Assembly (NCBI GenBank): GCA_903862955.1
Contig: CAIPAH010000004.1
Span: 1 to 64,000, forward strand
Source: an uncultured Opitutia bacterium
GTDB taxonomy: Bacteria > Verrucomicrobiota > Verrucomicrobiia > Opitutales > Opitutaceae
Direction: 5' to 3'
Length of the DNA: 64,000 nt
Under the pieces are notes generated by a model that was not told the origin of the DNA, made no database searches, and worked only from the letters and a program-made list of their open reading frames with translations. A program made the translations under genes and the position numbers. Positions 50,956 to 59,162 of this stretch are shown here, piece after piece. Each line of letters begins with the position of its first letter. Position 1 is the first letter of the stretch.

Positions 50956-53258
50956 TCCGCCTGCGCCACGCCCGCCTGCTTGTCGGCGCCTGCCTGGGCC
51001 TGCTCGCGGCGTCCGGTTTGCGCGCGGTGACCGAGCTCGACGTGCCGATTTTTTCCGGCGGTTTCGGCACGGCGTTTTTCGAGGAAAGCGCGCGCCAGTT
51101 CGAGGCGTTGCGCCCCGGCGTGAAGGTCAACCTCTACGGCGATCCGCGCATCTGGGACAAGGTGCGCGTGCGGGTGTTGAGCGGGGTTTACCCCGATGCC
51201 ACCACGGCACCGCTGTATTGGCCGAACCTCATCCGCGCGGGCAAGCTGGTGGACCTCACGCCGTATCTCGACGGGCCCAACTGGGAGGGCAACGCGCGCT
51301 GGCGCGACACGTTCGTGCCCGGCGCGCTCACGAGCTGGCGGATCAACGGCCGGGACTACGGCCTGCCGCTGATGAATTCGGCGTGGGTGCTCTACTACAA
51401 CCGCGGGCTGTTCCGTGCGCACGGCTGGAGTCCGCCGCGCACATGGGAGGAATTTTTCCAGCTCGCCGATAAGATGCGCAAAGCTGGCGTGGCGCCGCTC
51501 AGCCTCCCGGGCGTCTACATGCGCTACGGCGACAGCATCATCAATGCGGCCTACTACAGCCAGGTTGGGCCGGAGGGCTGGCGGGAGTTCACAACGTATG
51601 CGGCCGGCTCGCGGGGCAACGCGGCGTATTATCGGGCGGCGGAGGTGGCGCGCCGCATTACGCATGAATGCATGGTTGCCGGCTGGGAAGGAATGACCCA
51701 CACAGCGGCGCAGCTCGCGTTTCTCGAGGGACGCAGCGCGATGAATATTGCGGGCACGTGGATGGTGCACGAGATGGCGGGACGGTTTCCGCCAGGTTTC
51801 GAGCTGGGCACGGTGAACCTGCCGGTGTTTCCGGACGGCGCGGGCGAACCGACGGCGACGCAGTCGGGCAACGAATACTATTTCGTGTTCGACCATGGCG
51901 ATCCCGCGCGCGAGCGACTGACGGTGGATTTCCTGCGCTTCCTCACGTCGCGGGAACGCGCGGCTGAAGCTGTTCGGGCGATCGATTCGCCGGTGGCGGT
52001 GCTGGGCGTGCCGCTGGACCGGTTTTCGCCCGGCATGCGCGAGGCGGCGGCGATCATCGCAGGGGCGCGCGACACCTACAACGCCCCGATGACGATGCTG
52101 GTGCCGCCGGCGTACGCGCAGACGCTGATTGACGCGCGGCAGCAGTTGTTTACCGGCCAGCTGACGGCGAAGGAATTTGGCGACAAACTGGAGGCGGCGG
52201 CTGCAGCCGACCGGGACCGCACGGCGCACCCGGAAAGCGTGACATCCCGGCATGCCGTGGCGACATGCGTCCTGCTGGCGGTGCTCGCCGCGCTCGTGCT
52301 CTGGCTTGGCTGGCGTTGGCGGCGCGGAAGAAAGGAAGCCGTGGCAGAGGGTGGCTATTTCGCTCCGCTGCGCGGAACGCTTGCGCTGGGCTTCGTCGGA
52401 CCGGCGCTGGCGCTGTTCGGCGCGCTCGTGGTGCTGCCCGGGATCACGTCGCTGGCGTGGGCATTCACAAACTGGGACGGCATCGGGCCGCGCCGCTGGG
52501 CGGGGTTATTCAACTTCAAGGTGCTCCTCCTCGAGAGCGACGCGTTTTGGGCAGCGCTGGGGAACAACCTCTTCCTGATGCTTGTGCCCGCGCTGGTGGT
52601 GGTGCCGCTGTCGTTGTTGTTCGCGGGGCTTCTGCACCGCGGCGTCTGGGGCGCGAAGACCTTCCGGGCACTGTTTTTGTTTCCGAATCTCCTTGGGGGC
52701 ATCGCCGCGACGCTGCTCTGGATGAGCGCCTACGATCCGCACAACGGCATCGTCAACGCCGGGCTCGTCGCGCTCGGCAACGTGCTCGACGTGGATTGGC
52801 TGAAGAACTTTGCCACGCACGCGTGGCTGGCGCCGGGGCACCTCTACGGCGCGCTCATTCCCATCTACATCTGGATGGCGTGTGGTTTTAACCTGATCCT
52901 CTACCTCGCCGCGATGGAGGGCATTGACCCGCAGCTCTACGAGGCAGCGGAAATGGACGGCGCGCCGGCGTGGCGGCAGTTCTTCGCGATCACCCTGCCG
53001 ATGATCTGGGAGGTGCTGGTCATCTCCGCCGTGTTCATCGTCATCGGCGGGCTCAACGCCTTCGAGCTGGTCTGGCTGCTGACGTCCCAGGAACCCGGCA
53101 CAAGTTCCCACACGCTGAGCACGCTGATGGTCACGACGATGTTCCAGGACTTTCAAGTCGGCCGCGCCACGGCGATCGCGGTGGTGATGTTCGTCTTCGT
53201 GCTGATCGGCAGCCTGGCGGTGATGCGCGGACTCAAGCGGGAGGCGGTGGAGTCATGA
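50952..53258 (+). CDS. Carbohydrate ABC transporter: substrate-binding domain fused to permease
   Basis: A 768-residue fusion. A signal-like helix (about 8-22, no lipobox) leads into a family 1 sugar-binding domain (about 25-420: FSGGFGTAFFEESARQFE, VLYYNRGLFRAHGWSPPRTWEEF, GTWMVHE, SREAAEAVRAI-like end). A membrane helix near 435-455 precedes a MalF-type permease with about 6 helices (470-760); the EAA loop EAAEMDGAPAWRQFFAITLP is intact. In CUT1 importers these are usually separate proteins. The partner permease overlaps by 4 bases. No ATPase gene is nearby; a shared MsmX-type ATPase elsewhere is assumed. Substrate unknown. Confidence 0.88.
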   Translation: MIRLRHARLLVGACLGLLAASGLRAVTELDVPIFSGGFGTAFFEESARQFEALRPGVKVNLYGDPRIWDKVRVRVLSGVYPDATTAPLYWPNLIRAGKLVDLTPYLDGPNWEGNARWRDTFVPGALTSWRINGRDYGLPLMNSAWVLYYNRGLFRAHGWSPPRTWEEFFQLADKMRKAGVAPLSLPGVYMRYGDSIINAAYYSQVGPEGWREFTTYAAGSRGNAAYYRAAEVARRITHECMVAGWEGMTHTAAQLAFLEGRSAMNIAGTWMVHEMAGRFPPGFELGTVNLPVFPDGAGEPTATQSGNEYYFVFDHGDPARERLTVDFLRFLTSRERAAEAVRAIDSPVAVLGVPLDRFSPGMREAAAIIAGARDTYNAPMTMLVPPAYAQTLIDARQQLFTGQLTAKEFGDKLEAAAAADRDRTAHPESVTSRHAVATCVLLAVLAALVLWLGWRWRRGRKEAVAEGGYFAPLRGTLALGFVGPALALFGALVVLPGITSLAWAFTNWDGIGPRRWAGLFNFKVLLLESDAFWAALGNNLFLMLVPALVVVPLSLLFAGLLHRGVWGAKTFRALFLFPNLLGGIAATLLWMSAYDPHNGIVNAGLVALGNVLDVDWLKNFATHAWLAPGHLYGALIPIYIWMACGFNLILYLAAMEGIDPQLYEAAEMDGAPAWRQFFAITLPMIWEVLVISAVFIVIGGLNAFELVWLLTSQEPGTSSHTLSTLMVTTMFQDFQVGRATAIAVVMFVFVLIGSLAVMRGLKREAVES

Positions 53259-54106
53259 CCCGCAAAAATCCGCTTTCGCAGGGCCTGATCGTCGCGGGGC
53301 TGCTCGGCTACGCGCTGTGGGTGGTGTATCCGATGGCGTGGATGGTGTATTCGTCGCTGAAGACTGACGCCGCGATCGCGCACGCGCCCTTCGCGCTGCC
53401 GGCGTTCGGCGACCTGCGCTTCGACAACTACGGTCACGCCTGGCACGAGGCGCATTTTGGCGAGTATTTCTTCAACTCGGTTTTGGTAACAGGTGGCGCT
53501 GTCACCGCGATCCTAGCCCTCGGTGCGATGGCGGCCTACGCGCTGGCGCGGTTCTACCATCCGCTGGGCCAGGTGGTGTTCTGGGTTTTTCTCTCGGGCC
53601 TGATGGTGCCGGTGCAGCTCTCGATCATCCCGCTCTTCTTCGAGCTGCGCGCGCTCGGGTTGCTCAACTCGAAGCTCGGCCTCATCCTCGTCTACACGGC
53701 CAACGGCCTGCCGTTCGCAATCTTCATCCTCGCGGGTTTCTTCCGCTCGCTGCCCCGCTCCCTGTATGAGGCGGCCGTGATCGATGGTTGTGGGGAATTC
53801 ACGGCGTTCTGGCGCGTGCTGCTGCCGCTGGCGCGGCCGGGCTTGGTGACTGTCGCGATCTTCCAGTTCATCGGCGTGTGGAAGGAATATTTCTTCGCCT
53901 TCATGCTGACGGGTGGCGACGTGACGAACGAGGCCCGCACGCTGCCCCTGGGACTCGCGAACCTGTCCATCACCGCGCAGTATCACACGGACTTTGGCAT
54001 GCTATTCGCGGGGCTGGTATTGGTGACGCTCCCGATCCTCGGCCTTTACCTGCTGCTGCAGCGGCACATCGTGAAGGGCGTCTCTGCGGGCGCCTTGAAG
54101 GGCTAG
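53255..54106 (+). CDS. ABC sugar permease (MalG/UgpE type)
   Basis: A 283-residue inner-membrane permease with 6 helices. The EAA loop is EAAVIDGCGEFTAFWRVLLP and the N-terminus has VYPMAWMVYSSLKTDAA. It pairs with the permease half of the upstream fusion to make a CUT1-type importer pore. The ATG at 53255 overlaps the fusion's stop. The C-terminus RHIVKGVSAGALKG is typical of the group. Confidence 0.93.
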   Translation: MTRKNPLSQGLIVAGLLGYALWVVYPMAWMVYSSLKTDAAIAHAPFALPAFGDLRFDNYGHAWHEAHFGEYFFNSVLVTGGAVTAILALGAMAAYALARFYHPLGQVVFWVFLSGLMVPVQLSIIPLFFELRALGLLNSKLGLILVYTANGLPFAIFILAGFFRSLPRSLYEAAVIDGCGEFTAFWRVLLPLARPGLVTVAIFQFIGVWKEYFFAFMLTGGDVTNEARTLPLGLANLSITAQYHTDFGMLFAGLVLVTLPILGLYLLLQRHIVKGVSAGALKG

Positions 54107-54132
54107 GAATTCAAGGGGCTGGCACCGACGCC

Positions 54133-55221
54133 ATGACCCATCGCGAACGCCTTCTTGCCACGGTGTTGGGGCAACCGCGCGATCGCGTGCCCTATTTCCT
54201 CTACTGGGGAGTGTGGGGCGCCACGTGGGCACGCTGGCAGCGCGAGGGCCTGCCGGCGCAGTTCAAGTCCTTCACCGACGTGCGCGCGCATTTCGGCGCG
54301 GACGAGGTTCCGCGGGCAATCCCCGTGCGGCTGGGCCCGGTGCCGGACCTCAGCGCGGCAGTCAGCGAGGATGCTGATTCGGTCACGCGCCTCGACAGCT
54401 GGGGCATCAAGCATCGCAACCTGCGCGGGAGCGAGGGCATGCCCGAGTTCCTGGCGTGGCCGGTGACGACCCGCGACGAGTGGCGGCGCTACCGGAACCG
54501 GCATCTTGACCCGGCGGATCCGGCGCGGCTGCCAGCGAACTGGCGGGAGCAGACCCGCGCCTGGCAGGCCGCGGGGATCCCGGTGCAACTCGGCTATTTC
54601 CCGGACTGCGGCATCTTTGGCTCGCTGCGCTGGCTGTTGGGCGACGAGGAATGCCTGCTGGCGTTTTGCGCCGAGCCGGACTGGGTGCACGAGATCATGG
54701 AGCACATGACCGGGCTCTACCTGGCGGTTTTCCAGCAGGTCGTGAGCGAGGTGCGCGTCGACATGATCCATCTCTGGGAGGACATGTGCGGCAAACAGGG
54801 CCCGCTGATCTCGCCGGCGCACTGGCGGGAATTCATGGGACCCTGCTACCGGCGCATCCGCGACTTCGCGCGGGAGCAAGGGATCCCAGTCATCTCGGTG
54901 GACACGGACGGCCAGCCCGACCTCATCACGCCGCCGATGATCGAGGCGGGAGTGAACCTGCTCTTCCCGATGGAAGTCGCGGCCGGGACGGACGTGAACG
55001 TCTACCAGCGGAAATACCCGGGACTCGCGATGCTCGGCGGCATCGACAAGCGCGCGCTGGCCCTGGGACCGGCAGCGATTGATGCGGAGTTGGCGCGCAT
55101 TCGGCCGGCGCTGGAGCGCGGACGCTACATTCCAGATCTCGACCACAATATTCCTCCGGATGTTTCGTGGCCCAATTTCTGCCACTACGCCGCGCGGCTT
55201 CGCGAAATGGTCGTGGGCTAA
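54133..55221 (+). CDS. Uroporphyrinogen decarboxylase-family protein
   Basis: A 362-residue TIM-barrel protein of the URO-D superfamily, which includes haem biosynthesis HemE and cobamide-dependent methyltransferases (MtaA, CmuA). MTHRERLLATVLGQPRDRVPYFLYWG is typical of the non-HemE branch. Segments DMIHLWEDMCGKQGPLISP and VISVDTDGQPDLITP belong to the barrel. HemE-specific substrate residues are not apparent. It follows the ABC genes by 26 bases. In this phylum such genes often sit with sugar transport genes; a demethylation or decarboxylation role is possible but unproven. Confidence 0.8.
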   Translation: MTHRERLLATVLGQPRDRVPYFLYWGVWGATWARWQREGLPAQFKSFTDVRAHFGADEVPRAIPVRLGPVPDLSAAVSEDADSVTRLDSWGIKHRNLRGSEGMPEFLAWPVTTRDEWRRYRNRHLDPADPARLPANWREQTRAWQAAGIPVQLGYFPDCGIFGSLRWLLGDEECLLAFCAEPDWVHEIMEHMTGLYLAVFQQVVSEVRVDMIHLWEDMCGKQGPLISPAHWREFMGPCYRRIRDFAREQGIPVISVDTDGQPDLITPPMIEAGVNLLFPMEVAAGTDVNVYQRKYPGLAMLGGIDKRALALGPAAIDAELARIRPALERGRYIPDLDHNIPPDVSWPNFCHYAARLREMVVG

Positions 55222-55308
55222 GAACGCGTCGCGGCCAGGCGCAAACGAAAACGCCGCGGGCCCAAGTCCCGCGGCGGTCCAACCCCTGCTACAAATTGGC
55301 GGCCCAGC

Positions 55309-56019
55309 TCAAGGCTTCGAGGGCGCGTCCGTCTTCGCGACGGTGAAGGTCTCAGTGCGGGTGTCGGTCGTGCCATCGGGCTTGGTCACTTCCACGACGC
55401 GGGTGCCCGTGCCGTTGGTGATGTTGGTGGTGACGTCCTTGGTGGCCGTCTGGCCGTTGGGCCCGGTCACGGTGGTGTCGCGGGTGTAATCGCCCGGCGC
55501 GGTCTTGGTGAACGTGGACGCGACCGTGCTGGTCTTCCCATTGGGACCGGTGATCGTGCCCGTGGTTGTGCTGCCGCTGGCCGTCTTCACGGTCGTGTCG
55601 GCGTAAGTGGAGGTCTTGCCCGCGGGGCCGGTGACGGTGCCTTGGCTGGAGAGCGAGCCATCGGTGTTCTTCACGATCGTGCCGGTACGGCTCGAAGTCG
55701 CGCCGTTGAAGCCGGTCGAGGACGACGTAACGGTGCCCGTGCCGGTCGCCTTGTCCCAGGTGCGGTCGGCGGTGTGCGTGGCGGTTTGGCCGGCCTGGTT
55801 GGTGGCGGTGCCGGTGCGCGTCGCCTCGCCGTTGCCGCGGGTGACGGTGGAACTGAAGGTGCCGCTCTTGCCGTTGCTGTTCTGGTAAGTGCCGGTGCGC
55901 GTGTGGGTGCGTTTCGGCTTAACCGGGGCCTCGGCGGCGTGGAGGTTGCTGAACAGACAGATGAAAACACCCGCGAGGATCAGGGCGGCGACAAGCTTGA
56001 AGGAATGGTTCGATTTCAT
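55309..56019 (-). CDS. Secreted Thr/Gly-rich repeat protein
   Basis: A 236-residue protein starting at the ATG at 56019 (MKSNHSFKLVAALIL). A signal peptide (about 1-28) precedes a basic stretch KPKRTHTRTG. The rest is a series of about 20-22-residue repeats built around TGPNGKT: GTVTGPAGKTSTYADTTVKT, GTITGPNGKTSTVASTFTKT and TTVTGPNGQTATKDVTTNIT are the clearest three. Earlier copies are degenerate. The pattern predicts a long beta-structure, possibly a surface or envelope protein. No named family is assigned. Confidence 0.8.
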   Translation of the reverse strand: MKSNHSFKLVAALILAGVFICLFSNLHAAEAPVKPKRTHTRTGTYQNSNGKSGTFSSTVTRGNGEATRTGTATNQAGQTATHTADRTWDKATGTGTVTSSSTGFNGATSSRTGTIVKNTDGSLSSQGTVTGPAGKTSTYADTTVKTASGSTTTGTITGPNGKTSTVASTFTKTAPGDYTRDTTVTGPNGQTATKDVTTNITNGTGTRVVEVTKPDGTTDTRTETFTVAKTDAPSKP

Positions 56020-56153
56020 GGTGTAAGGCTGGATGTAACGCATGAGCAGGGAGACGCAGGCTACGCCGCGCCGTTGCAAACCCCGCGCTCAAAAAACCGT
56101 AAATATCTCGCGGCGCCGTGTAACCGGCGGCCCTCCATTTCGTAGCCCAGGGG

Positions 56154-56246
56154 CTATTTGGCCTTCGTGCAGACGAGGCAGGCTCGCGGATCCGGCCCGA
56201 GATTGGGGCACGTGGGCCAGCGGCGCAGGTGGCCTTCACGCACCAT
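56154..56246 (-). CDS. Possible 30-residue Cys-containing small protein
   Basis: A short open frame from an ATG at 56246 would encode MVREGHLRRWPTCPNLGPDP and then RACLVCTKAK. The C-x8-C-x2-C spacing could bind a metal. It lies just downstream of the Gfo/Idh gene, out of its frame. There is no independent support for translation. The rest of the gap 56020-56278 shows no gene. Confidence 0.18.
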   Translation of the reverse strand: MVREGHLRRWPTCPNLGPDPRACLVCTKAK

Positions 56247-56278
56247 GCCGGCCAGAGGTCTCGGGCGGGCGCGGGGGA

Positions 56279-57355
56279 CTAACTGAGCGATTGCCAGCCA
56301 CCCGCCTTCATCGAGCCGAGGATGGCGCCGAGCACGCGCTGCGCGCGCAAGCCGTCGGCAAAGGTGGGCATATCGCCCGGGGGCTCGCCGCGGATGGCCG
56401 GCACAATGGCGCCGGGACTCGTGGGGCCGCAGCGATAAATGAAGTCTGTCGGCACGTTTTGCTGCGGCAGGTTCGTTTTCCAGGTGGCGTAGCGGGTCAT
56501 CGACTCGCCGGAGTGCAGCCAGATCTGCTCGGGATGGTCCGAATGAACCGCCAGCGTGCCACGCTCGCCGGAGATCTCGATGCGGAAGAAATTGCCGAAG
56601 CCCGGCGCGACCTGCGTGGTCTCGAACGTCGCCAGCACATTGCCCGTCAGCTCGGCGAGGAAGGCGGCATTGGTGTCTGTGGTGACCGACTGCGTCGCGC
56701 CCGCTGCGTCCGCTTTTTCCGGCGCCAGGATCTGCGCGTGGCCCACCACGCGCTGGTAATCGAGCCCGGTGATAAAATGCACGCTGTCGATCTGGTGCAC
56801 GCCGAGGTCGCCGAGCGCGCCGAAACCGGCGAGGGACGCGTCGTTGCGCCAGGAGTAGGGCGTGGCGGACGCGCCCAGGAAACTCTGGAGGTAAACCGAG
56901 TTCACGCGCGTCACCCGGCCCAGCTCCCCCGCGGCAATCAGCGCGCGCGCGAAACGGAAGGCGGGGACGCCCCGGTAGGTGAAGTTGATCCCACCGATCC
57001 GGCCGGCCGCGGCGCGCGCGACTTCCATGCGCTCGGCCTCGGCGACCGTCATGGCCATGGGCTTCTCGCAGGCGACGTGCGCGCCGTGTTTCAGCGCGAG
57101 CAGCGTGTAGTCGCAGTGGAACTTGTTCGGCGTGCAAATGGAGACGAGGTCCGGGCAGGTTTCCCGGAGCATCTTTTCGACAGACTGGTAACGCGGCACC
57201 GTCACGTGCGCCGCGGGCACCCGCCAACGCGCAGGGTCGGCGTCATCGGCAAAGCCGACGACGGTCACGCCAGCTTGGGAGGAAATGTCGCGCAGGTGAA
57301 CCTGGGCAACGCCGCCGAGGCCGATGACGGCATAGCGCAAGGGAGAGAGTTCCAT
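56279..57355 (-). CDS. Gfo/Idh/MocA-family oxidoreductase
   Basis: A 358-residue NAD(P)-dependent sugar-type dehydrogenase. The nucleotide loop VIGLGGVAQVHLR is at about 9-21, the ICTPNKFHCDYTLLALKHGAHVACEKPMA motif includes the conserved Lys (EKP). The Gfo/Idh C-terminal domain has DLGVHQIDSVHF, which holds the usual His. Start ATG at 57355. Substrates are typically inositols or sugars. It is separated by 55 bases from the haem-binding gene and may end that minus-strand run. Confidence 0.9.
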   Translation of the reverse strand: MELSPLRYAVIGLGGVAQVHLRDISSQAGVTVVGFADDADPARWRVPAAHVTVPRYQSVEKMLRETCPDLVSICTPNKFHCDYTLLALKHGAHVACEKPMAMTVAEAERMEVARAAAGRIGGINFTYRGVPAFRFARALIAAGELGRVTRVNSVYLQSFLGASATPYSWRNDASLAGFGALGDLGVHQIDSVHFITGLDYQRVVGHAQILAPEKADAAGATQSVTTDTNAAFLAELTGNVLATFETTQVAPGFGNFFRIEISGERGTLAVHSDHPEQIWLHSGESMTRYATWKTNLPQQNVPTDFIYRCGPTSPGAIVPAIRGEPPGDMPTFADGLRAQRVLGAILGSMKAGGWQSLS

Positions 57356-57409
57356 GCTGGACAAGATGGGCGAATTGCCGGCCCAGTGACGAGAAAATCG
57401 GAAGCGAAC

Positions 57410-57874
57410 TCAGCGGTCGCCGAGTTGCTCCGCGACTTTGTCCGCCCAAGCGCTGAACTCGGCCGCCTGAGCGTCCGTCAGCCGCGCGTCGCCATGAATC
57501 AGCGTGTAGGACTTCAGCGGCATCGTGCGGTCGTGGACCTCGTCGGACATTGCCTCAAATTTCTTGAGCTGTCGCTTGAGCGGATAAGCGCCGAATTCCG
57601 CGAAATTCAGGTTCCGGCGCGCCTCATTGATGTGATTCGCGAGAAACCAGCCGACGGGCTGGATCTCGGCATACCACGGATAGCGGGTCTGGTTCGAGTG
57701 ACAGTCGTAGCACGCCACTGCGAGGATCTGCTTCACGGCGGGCGGCGGAGGATACAGCACGGTGATGTCGTCCTTGCCCGTGAAGGACGGCGTGGCGGAG
57801 AGGTTGCGCGCCGGGCGGAAGGCCTGCATCGCCACGAAGATCACGGCGACGCCGAGCAGGATTTTCTTTTTCAT
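57410..57874 (-). CDS. Haem-binding domain protein (c-type, periplasmic)
   Basis: A 154-residue protein with an N-terminal signal/anchor helix (about 4-18). It has the c-type haem attachment site CYDCHSN followed by TRYPWYAEIQPVGWFLANHI, a stretch typical of the haem-binding domain family PF14376-like proteins. It is exported and probably membrane-tethered. The start overlaps the M48 peptidase stop by 4 bases, placing it last in a four-gene run. Confidence 0.85.
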   Translation of the reverse strand: MKKKILLGVAVIFVAMQAFRPARNLSATPSFTGKDDITVLYPPPPAVKQILAVACYDCHSNQTRYPWYAEIQPVGWFLANHINEARRNLNFAEFGAYPLKRQLKKFEAMSDEVHDRTMPLKSYTLIHGDARLTDAQAAEFSAWADKVAEQLGDR

Positions 57875-58665
57875 GCGGCCGGCGGGGGCTCGTCGGGCAG
57901 TCGGTGGATGCGATCCTTCAGCGGCGGGTGCGTGGAGAAAACGGCCCGCGTTTTGTCTCCCTGCTGCTGAAGCTGCGTCAAAATCGCGCGCAGTCCGCCG
58001 GGGGCGTAGCCGGTGACGGAAGCGAGGGCCCGGCCGCCCTGGTCGGCGGCGAACTCGGTTTGCGGATCAAAGCCGTTCTTGAACAGCGTGTCGGCGATCT
58101 GGCCCACGCCGGCATCGAAGTGCTGGAGCTGCGCATCGAGCTGGCGGACGTCGCTGCTTTGCTGGGCCGCGAGGCTGCTGGCGCCGGAGAGAAATTCGCC
58201 GCGCGCCACGATCTTGAGCGCATGGCGGCCGGTGATGTGGGCGATCTCGTGCCCGAGGATGCCGGCCAGCACGTCGTCACCCGGCGCGAGCTCATACAAC
58301 CCGCGGGTGATGAAAACGTAGCCATCCGGCGCGGAGAAAGCGTTGACCGTGTCCGACTGCAGCACGGCAAACCGCCAGGTCAGCTCCGGCCGGCCGGAAT
58401 AGCGGGCGAGGCTGCGACCGACGAGGTTGACGCGCGTCACCACCGCGGGATCGCGCACGAGGCCGCCGTATTGGCCGACGATCTCCAGCGCGACGGACTC
58501 GCCGATGACCTTTTCCTCTTCAGGGCCGATGCCAGCGGCGCCCTTGGCCATTTTTCCGATACTCTTGGCCTTGTCCAAGGCCGAGCTCAGGCCGCCGAAA
58601 TCAAATTGCGCCGGCGACAGCGGCGCGAGGCCCAGCGCGAGAATCAGAACAGCGAGGGTTTTCAT
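57871..58665 (-). CDS. M48-family zinc metallopeptidase, secreted
   Basis: A 264-residue protein with a signal peptide (about 1-19, ending SPAQ). The HExxH motif is HEIAH in ILGHEIAHITGRHALK; a third ligand Glu is in EFAADQGG. Family features FSAPDGYVFITRGLYEL and PPLKDRIHRL are present. It is a soluble periplasmic relative of BepA/LoiP, which act in outer-membrane protein quality control. It overlaps both neighbours by 4 bases. Confidence 0.92.
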   Translation of the reverse strand: MKTLAVLILALGLAPLSPAQFDFGGLSSALDKAKSIGKMAKGAAGIGPEEEKVIGESVALEIVGQYGGLVRDPAVVTRVNLVGRSLARYSGRPELTWRFAVLQSDTVNAFSAPDGYVFITRGLYELAPGDDVLAGILGHEIAHITGRHALKIVARGEFLSGASSLAAQQSSDVRQLDAQLQHFDAGVGQIADTLFKNGFDPQTEFAADQGGRALASVTGYAPGGLRAILTQLQQQGDKTRAVFSTHPPLKDRIHRLPDEPPPAA

Positions 58666-59162
58666 TGGAACTCCCCCTTCTTTTTTTCCTGCAGGAAACG
58701 TTGCACGTCGGCGTCTGTCAGCTGGTGGCATTGAGCATTCAGCCAGTCGAGATCGGCGCGGGCTTCCTGGAGATTGCGGCGGTTGGCGTAGTCGTTGGCG
58801 GCGGGCGTGAGCGGGCGGGCCGCGGCCGTCGCGGTGGTCTGGCTGGCGGCAACCGGCAGGCCGTCGAGGCCCTTCACGTCCTCGGGTTTCGTGTCGGAGA
58901 CGTTGCCGGCGAAAACCCAGCCCTTGGTCGAGCCGTCGGCGACCCGCAGCCAGTGGCCGCGGACTTCCTTGATCGTGAGCTTGCGCGCGAACGCCACCTC
59001 GCCGGCGGACGCGGCCAGGGGTGAGGGCTCGGCCAGCAGCGGAGTCTTGAAACGCTTCGAGTAGACGGTGCCGCCGGCGGCAAGCGCGGCCAGCGCGGCG
59101 GTCGTGGCAGTCAGCGCGAGCGCAACCACGAGCCCGCGGGAGAGGTTGGGGTGGGCTTTCAT
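58662..59162 (-). CDS. Exported SH3-like domain protein
   Basis: A 166-residue protein with an N-terminal hydrophobic helix (about 10-30). Residues 32-90 read as a bacterial SH3 domain: TPLLAEPSPLAASAGEVAFARKLTI, then VRGHWLRVADGSTKGWVFAGNV. The rest is a helical tail ending FLQEKKKGEFQ. It lies in 4-base overlaps between the cyclase and the M48 protease genes. SH3 domains of this kind usually bind peptidoglycan or partner proteins. Confidence 0.8.
   Translation of the reverse strand: MKAHPNLSRGLVVALALTATTAALAALAAGGTVYSKRFKTPLLAEPSPLAASAGEVAFARKLTIKEVRGHWLRVADGSTKGWVFAGNVSDTKPEDVKGLDGLPVAASQTTATAAARPLTPAANDYANRRNLQEARADLDWLNAQCHQLTDADVQRFLQEKKKGEFQ

Noticed and set aside
50166-52253. A 695-codon minus-strand frame
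   Set aside because: Antisense to ilvA and the ABC fusion; Arg/His-rich shadow typical of reversed high-GC genes.
56042-57970. A 642-codon plus-strand frame
   Set aside because: Antisense to the Gfo/Idh and haem-binding genes, no recognisable domain.
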